Shown one piece after another: positions 49,512 to 61,511 of a DNA stretch of 64,000 nt. The notes below the pieces were generated by a model that was not told the DNA's origin, did not search any database, and was given only the letters and a program-made list of their open reading frames with translations. Every line of letters starts with the position of its first letter. Positions within the stretch are counted from its first letter, which is position 1. Source of the stretch: Rhizophagus irregularis (Eukaryota > Glomeromycota > Glomeromycetes > Glomerales > Glomeraceae); the NCBI RefSeq assembly GCF_026210795.1, contig NC_089447.1:808501-872500 (forward strand), written 5' to 3'. A program made the position numbers and the translations under genes.

Positions 49512-52500
49512 ATGTCTTTATATAATATGTATGAAAACATTCCGGAAGCTTCAATTTTAGAAATGTTTGAAACTGAAATTGAGAGTGATGAATCAGAAGA
49601 GCCAGCTATTTTTGCTTTGGACGAAGAATACTTAAAAAAAATTGTTGAACTATATACAGAAGATACAAGTGAAACGGACAGTATATCTACTGATGATAAT
49701 GATGACTTAATATCAGAATTATGTTCAGAAGACATAATTATTGAACAAAAAGAGTCTAAAATTTTAACCTGTTGTGTCATTGTTAATAAAATAGACGGGT
49801 GTATTAAAAGATGTGAAAATTCAAAAAGTTTCCGAACATTATGGCAGCTTTGTGGTGTATGGCAGATAGATGGGGAAAGTATTATTGAAGCAGATGGCAT
49901 ATTGGAACAATTGGGTATTTGTAGTTACCATTTTAATCACGATCAAAAAAATCTTCATAATCCAGGTTTTAAAAAAACAAAAAACACAGGTCAAAGTATA
50001 CTTCATCGAAAAAGATGTTTATTTTGTGGAAAGCTTTTTTATTTTTTTACACGAGGTTTAGGATGTGAAAAACATTCATGGAATATAATTGGAAAAAATA
50101 TCCAAGTAGTTTGTAATGGCCAAGTTAATTGTAGTGCACTAGAATCATATGATTCTGTATGTAAACGTCATAATGAAGTTAAAAGTCCCCGATATGTATG
50201 TTGTAATTGTTATGAACGTGAAGAAGGACATCTTCATATTAAACCAGGAAGAGGAAGAGCGATGTTATCATGTATAGAAAAGGGATATCATAGGGAAGAT
50301 ATTAAAAAATCTTTCCATTTATTAACACAATGGTTTTTAAATGTCGCAAAAAATGAAAATTTTGAATATCAAAAAAATATTCTTACAGCAATTTTACCTC
50401 AAATTATTCCATTTTTTAATTTGCCACAACCTACTACAAACACATCTCAACATATTAATTGTAATCATAATATTCCGAGCTATTTTGTATTAAAAACAAT
50501 AATGAAAATAAATAAAATTCCTATTGATTTCCAAGAAAAAGAGTCGGATGAAAAGGAATATGAGGAAATTGGCCAAAAAATGGGACAAGAATTATGGAAA
50601 TCATCCAAACATCTTAAAAAAAATAAAAATAACTTACAAAATCCCGAAAGCCTTAGTAGTTATATTGGTGCATTTCCTAGGCCTTTAATAACCTTTTTTG
50701 AATCAATGCTTATGTCAATACTAGAAAATAAAACTGCAGAATCAAATCGTAAACAACACTCACCGTTAAAAAAAATGGATTTACAAAAAGTCAATACACT
50801 TCTTTCTCTATTAGTTTCATCTTTAGTTAATTTTGCATTTCCATACTCAAATTTATGGCTACCAAGCGTATTAGCATCATTATGCTGATGACCAAAGTTG
50901 CTGTCCTCATTGCATGATCTTTTAACCAAATGTTCTATTATTGGGCATACAAATAGACATGAGCGAAGATTAGAGAAAATACGAATGAAAAATGCAGATC
51001 CATCTAAACGTTTATTAAATGGAACAACAATTTTTAATTTAGCAGTCATAGATAATATAGACTTTAAAGAAAGAAGTTTTCAATTCGGAAATATCTATGA
51101 TGCAACTCGTGGTACATCACATGCTACATTGAGGATGGTGTTCCAATTCACATTACCTGAAATTATTAATGAAAAACCTGAACCACTTCGTGAATTAAAT
51201 TCTAATATACAGCTCTTTGGAATGTCACAAGTAATACATGAAACTATCTGGAAATTTAATAAAGTATTTGAAGATTTGTTAGCATTTCGGCTCAATGAAA
51301 AAGGAGAATTAGAGTATAATAAAAACTTCGATTTTACAGCAGTAGATTTAGAAATATCAAAACAAATAAATTTTGGCTGTAAGCTCCCACCTCCGAATGT
51401 AGTTATACTTGAACCAAGTGGATCACCAAATGATAACAATGAGATCTTACGAGCTACAGAAATGTATAAAAAGGATTTTTTATTAAATGAGAATGACTTT
51501 TTAGATATTTGTGCTGACGAAGCAATATTTAGGAGATTAATTAAATGCCGTAATAAATCAGAAAATATACGACCTATCCTGGGTCAGTGGCATACGTCTA
51601 AGGATATGATGAGTGCACTTCTTATTTTATTTTCAAGTTACGGCATTTATGATTTGACTACAGCTTTAGGTGTAAAATTTTTGGATAAATTGGCAGCCGT
51701 TGTTGATTATCGATCCACAAGAAGAGTTTTGGAGTTAATATGGACTGCAGTTGGTATAGCTATTCATATATACATACAAAAAAAAATATTAAAATTGAAG
51801 AAGTGTTATCTGGCCCTGAAAATGAAAGGATTTGTTTAAGAATCTGGTATTTATATTATGAATGGTTTTCAATTTGGAAAATTCATCTTACCGGAATACG
51901 TTGTGGAAATTATGAACTGCAGAGATTTAGATTAGCTGCCTTTGCTCCACTGTTTCCGGCAGCTGGGAAAAATAACTATACTACTTCTGTTATACATTTC
52001 CTTTCTATTTTAGAAAAATACCCACAATTAGAACAAAAACTTCACCATTGTGCCTCTATAAATCTAGCAAGAGAAGGACATTATCCAGCTTATGATGAAG
52101 CCTTGGAGACTCATGGTGTTGCCTATATCAAACAAAATATTACAGGAAATTCATGTAATCAAGAAAATTTAGAATTACAAATTAGAGCAACTCAAGAGGA
52201 GAGAGAACGAATAGACACATTATTGAATGAATTTCTGGATACTCACACATACTATCGAAAAGATCATAACACTAACAATCGTATTGATCCATTATGGAAA
52301 TTATCACACGACTTGCTAGAAGCATTTAAAATGGATAATGCTATCGATCATGACCTTTTCAAAAAAAATTCTCCGCCCCAATTAAACCAAGAAGGATTAA
52401 TGAAAATTAATCAAGCCTATGAAGATGGATTAGGAAGAATAAAAAAAATTTATCGACAAGAAGTAATAAAAATTGAAGCAATTAATACTAAAGGAAGAAG

Positions 52501-52924
52501 AAAGTTGTCAGTAATGAAAACTAAAGTTTCTGATTTATCAAAAAATAAAAAATCAAGAAAAAAAAATGCGCCAACCATACCAGAAGGTGACAATGAAGGC
52601 TCTTCTCAATTAGCAAGGGTGTTGCAAACTATTCAATTTAATGAACAAGATTCCCAGTCAGTTTTAAAAGACAAAAATATTAACCCAAAGCGAAAATGTA
52701 TTGAATTACCAGAAAATCAAGAAAATGTTGAAAGTCAGCCTCCATTAAAACGTCAAAGAGTTGTAACAACTGAGGAAGAAAAGGAAATTTTGAAGTGTTT
52801 ATTGCAAAAAAAAATAATGCCTTCGGAAAATGAAATTAACGAAGTTTTGACCAAATTACCACAAAGTTGGAATATTCAGTGTATTAAGAGGTATTGGAGC
52901 AATAATAGGTGCAAAGAGAATTGA
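49512..52924 (+). pseudogene. Large repeat-family gene, DUF6589-like, broken by stops and a frameshift
   Basis: Three consecutive frames encode one protein of about 1130 residues. Part 1 (49512-50888) ends at a double stop TGA TGA; part 2 continues in the same frame from 50892. At 51776-51786 an A-run shifts the frame and part 3 continues to 52924. The N-terminus is acidic. Residues about 169-242 hold paired Cys/His (CLFC, CEKH, CKRH, CCNC, HLH) typical of zinc-binding modules. Later segments PILGQWHTSKDMM, GNYELQRFRLAAFAPLFPAA, KNNYTTSVIHFL and HYPAYDEALETHGVAYIKQN resemble the DUF6589 family common in fungal repeats; this is from memory, not a search. The C-terminal 250 residues are basic and Lys-rich. 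No introns are apparent. The stops could be real decay, or the A-run shift an assembly error. Confidence 0.6.
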
Positions 52925-53982
52925 TAATACTTAAATAATATTAAAGTATTTTATTTGCATTAGAATAAAAATAATGGTTTTAACCATTTTTGTATATATA
53001 CTAATAATGAAAAATGCATTTTTACTAGCAAAAAAAAAAACTAGCTTGTAAACTGCCTTTGCATATTAATCAGATTTTAACAAGCGTGTCTTTTTACATA
53101 TATTTTATCTATTATTAACTTTTAACGACTTGGCATTAAAGAGGATCTTGAGTAAAAGACAAAAATAACAGACGAAGTTTAATATATCAGAGATTTTTTT
53201 TTTAATAATAATTGTTTAAAAAAGAATGAATCGATACTTAAAATGGAAGCTGAAAATTGGTTATCAGTAATAAAATCATAACGTAATATACTGTTTAAAT
53301 GAGTTATCGTTGTATGAAGTTTTTGACTTAAGGTTACACAAATTTTAAACAATTAGTAAATTTGTGTAACTGGATTTGTCCGATGATTGATAATATAAAT
53401 ACTAATAAATCCATAATTTAAATTCAATTATAATATTAATTTATTTAATAGTACTAAAAGTTTTATTATTTTTAATTAATAATAAAAAATTACAAAAAAA
53501 TAAAATTACAAAAAAGTATATAAAAATTATTCTAGCCATATAAACAATTGGAATTATGTATATCTGTTATCTACAAATAATGTGTTCAGTTATTTGCTGC
53601 TTATTTTTATCTTTTTAATATTTAAAAGAAAGAAATAGAAATAGTAAAGTATATTAGTAATAATAAAGATATTAGTATAAATATTGTTAAACGAATTTGT
53701 AAAAGAAAAGGAATAATATTAGAAATGTTAATAAAAGAAAAGAAAACATAAAAAATGGTTAGTAATAGAAAATGTTAGTATATTTAGTAGTAAAATATAT
53801 TAGTAAAAACAAACATTAGTAGGTTAAAAAAAAAGAAAAGAAGTATTAAAAATATTAATAATTTAAATAAAAATTAGTAAAAAATATACCTTTATATTTA
53901 TTTCATCTTTTTTTGAAGTTTACTATTAAATTTTTTTAATAAAATAAAAAAATAAATATTTAAATTACCTTGATATGCGTTA
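52925..53982. other. AT-rich intergenic region
   Basis: No gene seen. A small hairpin at 53331-53371 pairs 'ggttacacaaattt' with 'aaatttgtgtaact'. The rest is A/T-rich with many 'tagtaaaa' motifs (53630-53890). Confidence 0.5.
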
Positions 53983-53990
53983 CTCCCATC

Positions 53991-54431
53991 CAGTGTTGGG
54001 CAATTGGACAATTGGACGTTTTAGACATTTGTCCAAAACCTGTCCAAAACTTGTCCAAAACCAAAACCTTTTTTTCATTAGACAGGTTTTAGACAGATCA
54101 CATGACAAAAAATTTAATTTTGGCCAGAATTATGACTAATTTTGGCTAATTTTAATTTTAGTTCAATTATTAAATTACTTCAAAAATCTTTAAATGTTAA
54201 TTTTTAATATTATTTTAATTTTACATTAATTTTTATTATTTAATTATATTAAATATTTACTTTTTTAACATTTTAACATTATATTTTCATTTTATTTTTA
54301 GTTTCAGTTAATAAATATTAGGACTCTTGAGCAGTTTTAAACTGTCCAAAACTATGTCCAAAACTGGTTTTGGACAGTCCAAAATTGTCTAATTAAAAAA
54401 ACCAATTGGACAAGTCCAAAACCCAACACTG
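53991..54431. mobile_element. hAT-type MITE with perfect 8-base duplication
   Basis: The ends are CAGTGTTGGG and CCCAACACTG. The inverted ends continue with 'caattggac' motifs and repeated 'tgtccaaaac' / 'gttttggaca' subterminal motifs on both sides. It is flanked by exact 8-base direct repeats CTCCCATC (53983-53990 and 54432-54439). The CAGTG start and 8-base duplication are classic for hAT. It is 441 bases and non-coding, so it must rely on a transposase from elsewhere. Confidence 0.93.
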
Positions 54432-54996
54432 CTCCCATCTATATATTAAAAAACACTGCAATCACGTGGGCGTTATGTTTAGATTAACCATATAAATAAG
54501 TCATTTGAATTGTGTAACCCTACTCCTATTCGTCGCTAATGTTACACAAGACCAAAAAGGAAATTTTATTTCTGGCGGAAAACTGAAATTTTGGGTTACA
54601 CAGGATTCCATAAAAGGAATTTGTCGGTTACGCAAATTTCCAAAAAAGGAAATTTTGTCTTCTGTTACTTTTCAGAGAAATTAAAAAAATTTTGTTGCTC
54701 AAATTTCCAAAAAAGGAAATTCTTTGCAGATCTTTTAATTCTGGCCGGAATTACATATTAACTGTTGTCGTAGACAACAGGTGAACACTAGTATTCTTCT
54801 AAAAATATATGATTAGATTTTCTTTTTCTTGAAATTACTATATATAAACCAAATTAAACTTTGATTAAATTTTTCTAAAAGAATGTTTAGATTACCTTGA
54901 CATCTTTTGATTTAGATTTTTTTTTTCTTGAATTCACAGATATAGAATTACCATCTTTACGTATAATATCAAAAAATGTTTGCTTTTGATGTGGAA

Positions 54997-55117
54997 GTCT
55001 TAGAACCACCTCGTTTTCCGATTAATGAGACCTAAGTCAAAGGAGGCTAAGCCTATCAGGTACAAGTACCCTACAACTTCTTCCCTAAGTAGTCAAAAAT
55101 CTTGGGTGGTTCCAGAC
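54997..55117. repeat. Short foldback, 121 bases
   Basis: 'gtcttagaaccacc' at the left is mirrored by 'gggtggttccagac' at the right. Non-coding. Confidence 0.55.
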
Positions 55118-55310
55118 GCAGGCGTATTATATGATTAGTCTTTGGACATGTTGGGATTTGATAAATGAGAGAAAAAATAACTCCAGTACCAGCATTTTGT
55201 AAAGAATAATAAAATAATATTTTTAAGTTAGTTCTTTCTTTAAATTTTTGAAAAAATTTTGTTTCTTAAAATCATAATATTGTAAAAAAATGCTGGTTGC
55301 TACAACTGAT

Positions 55311-55374
55311 GGACAACGACAAATTGTCAGGCTACTTCCGGACAACGACAAATTGTCAGGCTACTTCCGGACAA
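55311..55374 (+). repeat. Two tandem copies of a 29-base unit
   Basis: A unit starting 'ggacaacgacaaattgtcag' occurs twice exactly and is followed by a partial third 'ggacaa'. The motif 'gacaaattgtc' inside the unit is itself palindromic. Confidence 0.9.
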
Positions 55375-55466
55375 AGTAATTGGAAGGCAAAAAATATCAT
55401 AAAATATCCAGCCCTATTTCATAACATTTTCCTCCAGGCTAAAGCAAATATTACAAAAAAAATTGT

Positions 55467-55586
55467 AAATATATTTAACAAGCAATAGATACATGGCCAT
55501 TAAAAAACTTCATATTGTAATACCACAGTTTAACAAAGAAAGACAAGAAATTGCAAATATATTTAACAAGCAATAGATACATGGCT
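55467..55586 (+). repeat. Direct repeat of about 30 bases, 90 bases apart
   Basis: A copy beginning 'aatatatttaacaagcaata' and ending 'gatacatggc' is present at about 55467-55496 and again at 55557-55586, with similar 'caaagaaagac' sequence after each. Confidence 0.8.
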
Positions 55587-57694
55587 GTTGAAAAATATAT
55601 TCACACTTATACCACAAAGAAAGACTCAAACCACAACATATTGTAAAGAAAAATATGAAAAATACGTGTATATCCTATTTTCATACCTTGCTTAATAGCT
55701 TTACTATTATTTAAAAGCAGCTTTTCTCTTTTTTGTATGTGAGTAGATGTGTACATTTTTTCTTTTCTTTTATTCTCTTCTTTCGTATGTGAGTGGTAGG
55801 TACATTTCGTGAATAGATATGTCTTACTATGTTGAATATATAAACTAAAGTGGTAAAGTATTGTTAATATTGTAAAAGATAATTAAAGTATATTTGAATA
55901 AAAGAGAAAAGAAGTAACAAACAAAAATACTGTAAAGAAAAGTATAGTATTTTTAATAAGAAAGAAAAGTGTATCTTTGAAAATAAACAAAAAAAATTAC
56001 GCATTAGTAAATACAAATTTTATCTATTTTTAGATATCATATGCATATAATCAAAATGATCTTAATTGGTTTATATTATTACATTATGCATAAAGATCAA
56101 TGTGATTTTATTGGTTAATTTTAACTTTACAATAAAACTAAAAAATATTTAACTGATCATTACATATACACATATTTTTATTTATCAATTTATTTGAAAC
56201 ATGTTAATAATATCTAAATAAAAAATTCTATAAGTAAAAAATATAGAGTTAATATTTTTGTTATAGCAATAATTGTAATTATATATTTTTGCTATTCATC
56301 GATTGTAAAACAAAGCAATTATATTTAAGGGGTATTTTTCTTTAAAAAAAATCATATGCGCGGATCTTAACTCTAACCCCAATTTTTAAGACGTAACCCC
56401 AAATGACGGTCATGTTAAATTGGATATGGTAACACTACATCAAACCATTTTATTGGTCGATCTAATCTGTAACACAAATTTCATGCAAAAAAAAAAAATT
56501 CACGAAACTTTGTAAAATAATTACGCGGTTTAAAAAATTATTCCTAGCTTCTAATTTGCAAATGTCTGACACACAAGAAATTCATAATTACCCCTTTGAC
56601 TCAATTATTAATTTTAAAAAATCAGGACATAGTTTTTCATATAAAATTATAAAAGAAGGAACGTATCCTAATAAATCTTTATTAGCGTACACTCTTCCTC
56701 CTAATAAATATCGAATCCCTGATGATTATATGGTAGAAACAACTTGGGGTAAAAGTAATAATCGATGTGTTGTTCAGTGTTTTATTAATTACATTAATAA
56801 TAAACCAGTTTTTCAAATCTGGTTTGGAAAGTGTTTTGAACATGTAGTATCTTCAGTTAGAAGTGCGACGGATGTTACAAATTTATTTCATAAAGTTTGT
56901 ACACTAAATTATTTTTTTTTAGTTTTTCTATTTTTTTCTATTTATAAATTAACTTTAAAATATTTATTTCAGGAATATACATCTTTAAAAAAAACAAAAA
57001 CATCAGGAATTTATTTGTTTGGTCTTCATCTCAAAACATTAGAAATGGCAAGAGAAGGCAAGCGACGTGCACATATATTAAAACCAATTGACCAATGTGG
57101 AAATTCCACCCTTACAAAACGTGCTATGAGTATTGGAAAACATATATTAGCTGAATTCAACGAAAAAACACAGAAGCTATATAATTTGGAAGACGTACCA
57201 GCATTGGAAAGTATATGTTATTCTGTTAATAAAAAACATACTTTTAATATCAGTTACGAGAATGAAGATAAAACTAAAAAAAAACAAAAACTTGAATCAA
57301 TAGTTAGAGCATTAGATGAAGGTAATATTCCAAGAGATTCTTATAGACGTCTATGTGCTATAGAATATAACCTACCACGTGAAGGAGAAATATCTAAAGA
57401 ATGTATAAATATAAATGAAATAATGGTCCAGCTCATACCAATAACAATAGTAGATATAAATACTAAAAGTCAAGTGGATGAATCTGAAGGAGTAGATATA
57501 GATGATGAATCTATAACACAAGAAGTAATTAATGCAGTTGGTAAAGGTGACTATAGAAATATTAATAATATATTGTATTATTTGGTTCCTAACCTTGTTC
57601 AAAAAGGCATCTTGAATCCAGATCAGCCCATAATTAATCTTCGAATCTCTGGAGATGGGTGAAACGTAGAAAGGAAAGTAAAACATGTAATCAT

Positions 57695-60600
57695 AAGGTT
57701 GCTGGGCGAAACTCATTTAGGATTTTGCGAAATGTCGAAACGTTACTTAGTAATGTTTAAACTGTGACGAAACGTTTCGGCAATATCGAAATGTCGAAAC
57801 TATGCGAAATGGCGAAACTGTGGCGAAATGTTTCAGCCAATAAAAATGTGATGATCTTGATGATCTTGATATATAATCGGGATATTAAATATCCGATATA
57901 AAATTACCGAATATACACTTTCAAATAATTCAATGGAATGTTGCTCATATTGCTTAAGCAATACATTACGTTAGCAATACCAACGGCAATACATTACGTT
58001 AGCAAGTAGAAGTGCCAATACATGTATATATGTTAGCAATACTTTACTTTGTGTAAGTTAAGGAGAGTGAGTCATTAACGGCATATAAACGAAGCTATTT
58101 GCGGAATAACTTGCCTACTTTACGCAATTGTTCAATACACTTGCTTTTGTACCAATATACCAACCGAAACTGTTCGCACATAGACTTTGCAGTCAAACAA
58201 AGACAAACAAATTCCATTTAGTTTAGAACTTCTGCAAAGCAAAGACTACTTTATTTAGTACAATAGCAGGTTCGTTATATTATACATTTATATAATTATA
58301 TTTCGTTAACACGTTTTTCTACATTAAAATTATTAATATTCAGTATTGTATTTACATTATTTAGCATGACGTATATTTGATTTTGAAGATGTTAATTGTA
58401 AAAAAAAATACGATTTGTGTAAATTTATTTATAATGGATAAGAGGTACGCGAAATTATTTTATTAAAAAAAATTTTTTTCGTTTTTTTATATTTTAATTT
58501 TTCTTACAAATTATTTCTTCAAATGGATCCAATAACACCTATCGATCTAGAAATTCAAAGATCTGAAAAGGAAAAACATGCAGGTGGACGACCCTTAGGA
58601 CCGGTATGGCAGCACTTCATTAAAAAAAAGCGCAGTTTTTCCTGGAAAATTTGAAGCTGAGTGTAAATATTGTTCAAAAATATGGAAGCGTGGTGAAATA
58701 CCCATCTTAGAGGAACATCTTGCGAGTCATTGTTCAAATGTACCGCAACTTATTTTACGTGAATATATGGAAAAGGTTAGAAGTCGTGAAAATACCTCTA
58801 ACAAAAAAAGAAAGATTGATAAGTCTGTGGTTGGTCAAACTACTATAACGGCTTTTCATAATTCAACTAACCTTCCAGAAGCAAGGATAAATCGAATCAA
58901 CCGTGCTCTTGTGAAATTTTTCGTTTGTTGTGAAATAGCATATAGAATTGTGGAGCACCCTTTCTTTATTGATCTTTTGAAAGAACTTAATGCTGGTTAT
59001 GATCCTCCAACATGGGAATACTTATCCGGACGTTTACTTGAAACTGAATTATGTAATGTCAATGAAAAGATGAATGAGGATATTATGAATCAGCACAATT
59101 TGACTCTTGGTAAGTAAATACTTATAATTATTTTATCTTTTCTATTATATTATAATATTAACTTCAAATTTTTTTATTTCTTTTATCATTAAAGCTTTGG
59201 ATGGATGGACTTCTGGACGTCATCAGTCCATTTGGAACTTTATACTCCTTACTCCATCACGTAAGGAATATCTGTTCCAACTTTCGGATCTATCATTGGA
59301 TTCACATACTGCTGAATATTTAGCTTCAAAAATTGAAGAGGTCATTGAAAAAATAGGACCTGATCGGATTTCTGCAATAGTATTGGATAATGCAGCTAAT
59401 ATTAAAAAAGCAAGAGCGATTATTAATGAAAAATATCCAAAAATTGAGAGTGTTCGATGCATATCACACTGCATTAATTTAATTGCATGTGATATTGTCA
59501 GCCACAATTCTGCTGACAGACTACTTCGTAGAGTAAATATATTAACTACATTTTTTCGCACTTCACATATGGCTGGTAAGAAATATATATTAATATATTA
59601 ATCTCGCAAATGATTTCTATTTCAATATTGAATATTCAAATATTAATTACATTAAATTAATTGTTGATATAGGTGGTAAACTTCGAAAATTGATTGAAGA
59701 ATCTGGCATTAAAGGCGGTGGTCTTAAATCGTATTGTGTAACTAGATGGACCACTTCAAGTGAATCAGTAAATTCCGTTTTAAATTTAAAACCAGTTCTT
59801 GAAAAGGTAATAGAATATTAATTATTGAAAAGTAAAAATATTATTTAAAGTACAAACTTTAATTTAACATTATTACATTTCTAGATGGCAAATGAATATG
59901 AAAATCTTTTAACCAATCATCGTATAAAGCTAATTATTCAAGGACGTAATTTTTTTTCAGATCTTGAAATTTTGGCCTTTGTATTAAACCCATTACGAAA
60001 GGCTATTCTTTCTTTAGAATCCAGAAGTGCAACTTTAGCGGACTGTTATTTAAGTTTAGCCCAACTTGGAGCAGTTCTTAAAAATCTGCCACAAAGTTTT
60101 CATTGTAACTTTCGTAACCATTGTTTTGATGTGATGAATAAGCGATTTGAGGAATTTAACGATGATAAATATCTTCTTTGTTTTTATTTACATCCTCTAT
60201 TTCGAGGTAAGATTAATTTTAACTTAATAATAATTAATTTGAAGTTCAAGATTGAAAATTTACTCATATTAATAAATACCTTACTAGACGTTCCTTTAAA
60301 AAGTGGTGTTTATGCAAGATTAGCTAAAACGGCTCTGTCTATTGGTCAAAATTTAGGATTTGATCTTGAACAATCACGCGCATTATGTTCACAATTGAGC
60401 CGATATAGGAAGAAAGAACCACCATTTGATTTGGAATTTGGTCATGGATTTCAAGAACCAATTAATTGGTGGAATTTAATTGAAACTAATCCTGACCCAG
60501 AATCTTTACCTATTGTTGCTTTACATCTTTTTTCAATCTGTCCAAATTCTGCGTCCTGTGAGAGAGGTTTTTCCAATCTAGAATGGCTTACCAATAAGCG

Positions 60601-61511
60601 TCGTTTACAACTAGGTGTTGAGACTTTAGAATCTATGTGTAAAATGATAACTTATTGGAAATCTAATGCGAAAAAAGAATTTGGTTTTTTTGGTCAAGAA
60701 GTAAAAAACAAATCAAAATTAAATGATATTGAATTAATTCAGAGAGTTACTGAAGCTTTGGCTGAAACTGATAATGCAGATAAAGAAGAGGAAGATGAAT
60801 ATGAAGACAATTCATTTGATAAATCTAGATCACGTATAGAAAAGCCTGTACGAAGAACAATAAATGGTGAAATTATTCCAGATGACAATGTAATTGTTTT
60901 AATCGAAAATGTTTGGATTGAAAATGAAATTGATTTATCAAATGATATAATTTTAAAAGGTATCGGTAATATACCTAAGGATTTAGATGATGATTTTATT
61001 GATAATGAGAAGAATAATAATGAAAATATTGTTTTAACGGATGATGAAACTGTTGATGATACAAATGGTAGAGGTATATTGAATTATAATGTTAATGACT
61101 TATTAGATGAATGTATAAATGAAAATTAATGAAATAATTCGTAATAAACTAATAAAGTCATTTTAAACTTGTAAAATTTTAGTGAATTTAATGAATTAAA
61201 AAAAAATATTTGTATATTTTTTTTCGATTAATTAAAAAATCTAATAAATAAAAAAATAAAACGTGAGAAATTTTTAATTATTTCTAACTTTTATAGGAAA
61301 AGATATACTGATATACATAATAGTGATAATACATGTTAAATCATATGATTTACTATAATAAATGGCGAAACTTTAATAATTACTATGTAAAAATATGTCT
61401 AAACCTTTCGCAGTTTCGCAGTTTCGCAATTTTTTTGACTTTTAACGAAATGTTTCATCTAGTTTTGATTTCAACAACTGTCTAAACTACTGAGTTTCGC
61501 CCAGCAACCTT
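57695..61511 (+). mobile_element. Autonomous-type hAT transposon, 3.8 kb
   Basis: The terminal inverted repeats begin AAGGTTGCTGGGCGAAACTC on both sides. The flanks carry the 10-base direct repeat ATGTAATCAT (57685-57694 and 61512-61521); an 8-base duplication can be read inside it, as expected for hAT. Subterminal zones carry many 'cgaaat', 'gcgaaac' and 'cgaaacgtttcg' motifs in both orientations (57718-57840 and 61360-61500), the usual transposase-binding arrangement. It contains one transposase gene on the plus strand and sits inside the RAG1-like pseudogene in the same orientation. The intact duplication and near-intact ORF suggest a fairly recent insertion. Confidence 0.93.
58523..61129 (+). 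CDS. hAT transposase with BED zinc finger (five exons, one A-run frameshift)
   Basis: Cuts and pastes the 3.8-kb element. Exons 58523-59109, 59195-59575, 59673-59806, 59885-60206 and 60288-61129 read as about 754 residues if one base of the A8 run at 58622-58629 is discounted; as it stands the frame breaks there. N-terminal BED finger: PVWQHF, then FPGKFEAECKYC...EEHLASHC. Catalytic core: LALDGWTSGRHQS (first Asp), AIVLDNAANIKKA (second Asp), the conserved CISHCINLIACD, and CVTRWTTSSES. C-terminal hAT dimerisation domain: VALHLFSICPNSASCERGFS and WLTNKRRLQLG. An unusual acidic tail of about 130 residues (EEEDEYEDN, DDNVIVLIENVWIENE) follows the dimerisation domain. The intron at 60207-60287 is 81 bases and stop-free. 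Whether the A-run shift is real or an assembly slip decides if it is active. Confidence 0.88.

Larger units (their letters stand above)
54440..56561. other. Intergenic with repeat fragments
   Basis: No gene. 54530-54730 has several 'aaaaaaggaaatt' and 'gttaca' motifs that look like element debris. Listed separately are a foldback (54997-55117), a 29-base tandem pair (55311-55374) and a dispersed direct repeat (55467-55586). Confidence 0.5.

Noticed and set aside
50868-50897. A 30-base GT...AG intron that would remove the double TGA in the DUF6589-like gene
   Set aside because: Far shorter than any other intron in this window; a nonsense pair is the simpler reading.
57372-57716. Minus-strand 114-residue frame
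   Set aside because: Antisense to the RAG1-like pseudogene and runs into the transposon end; Tyr/Phe-rich with no domain.
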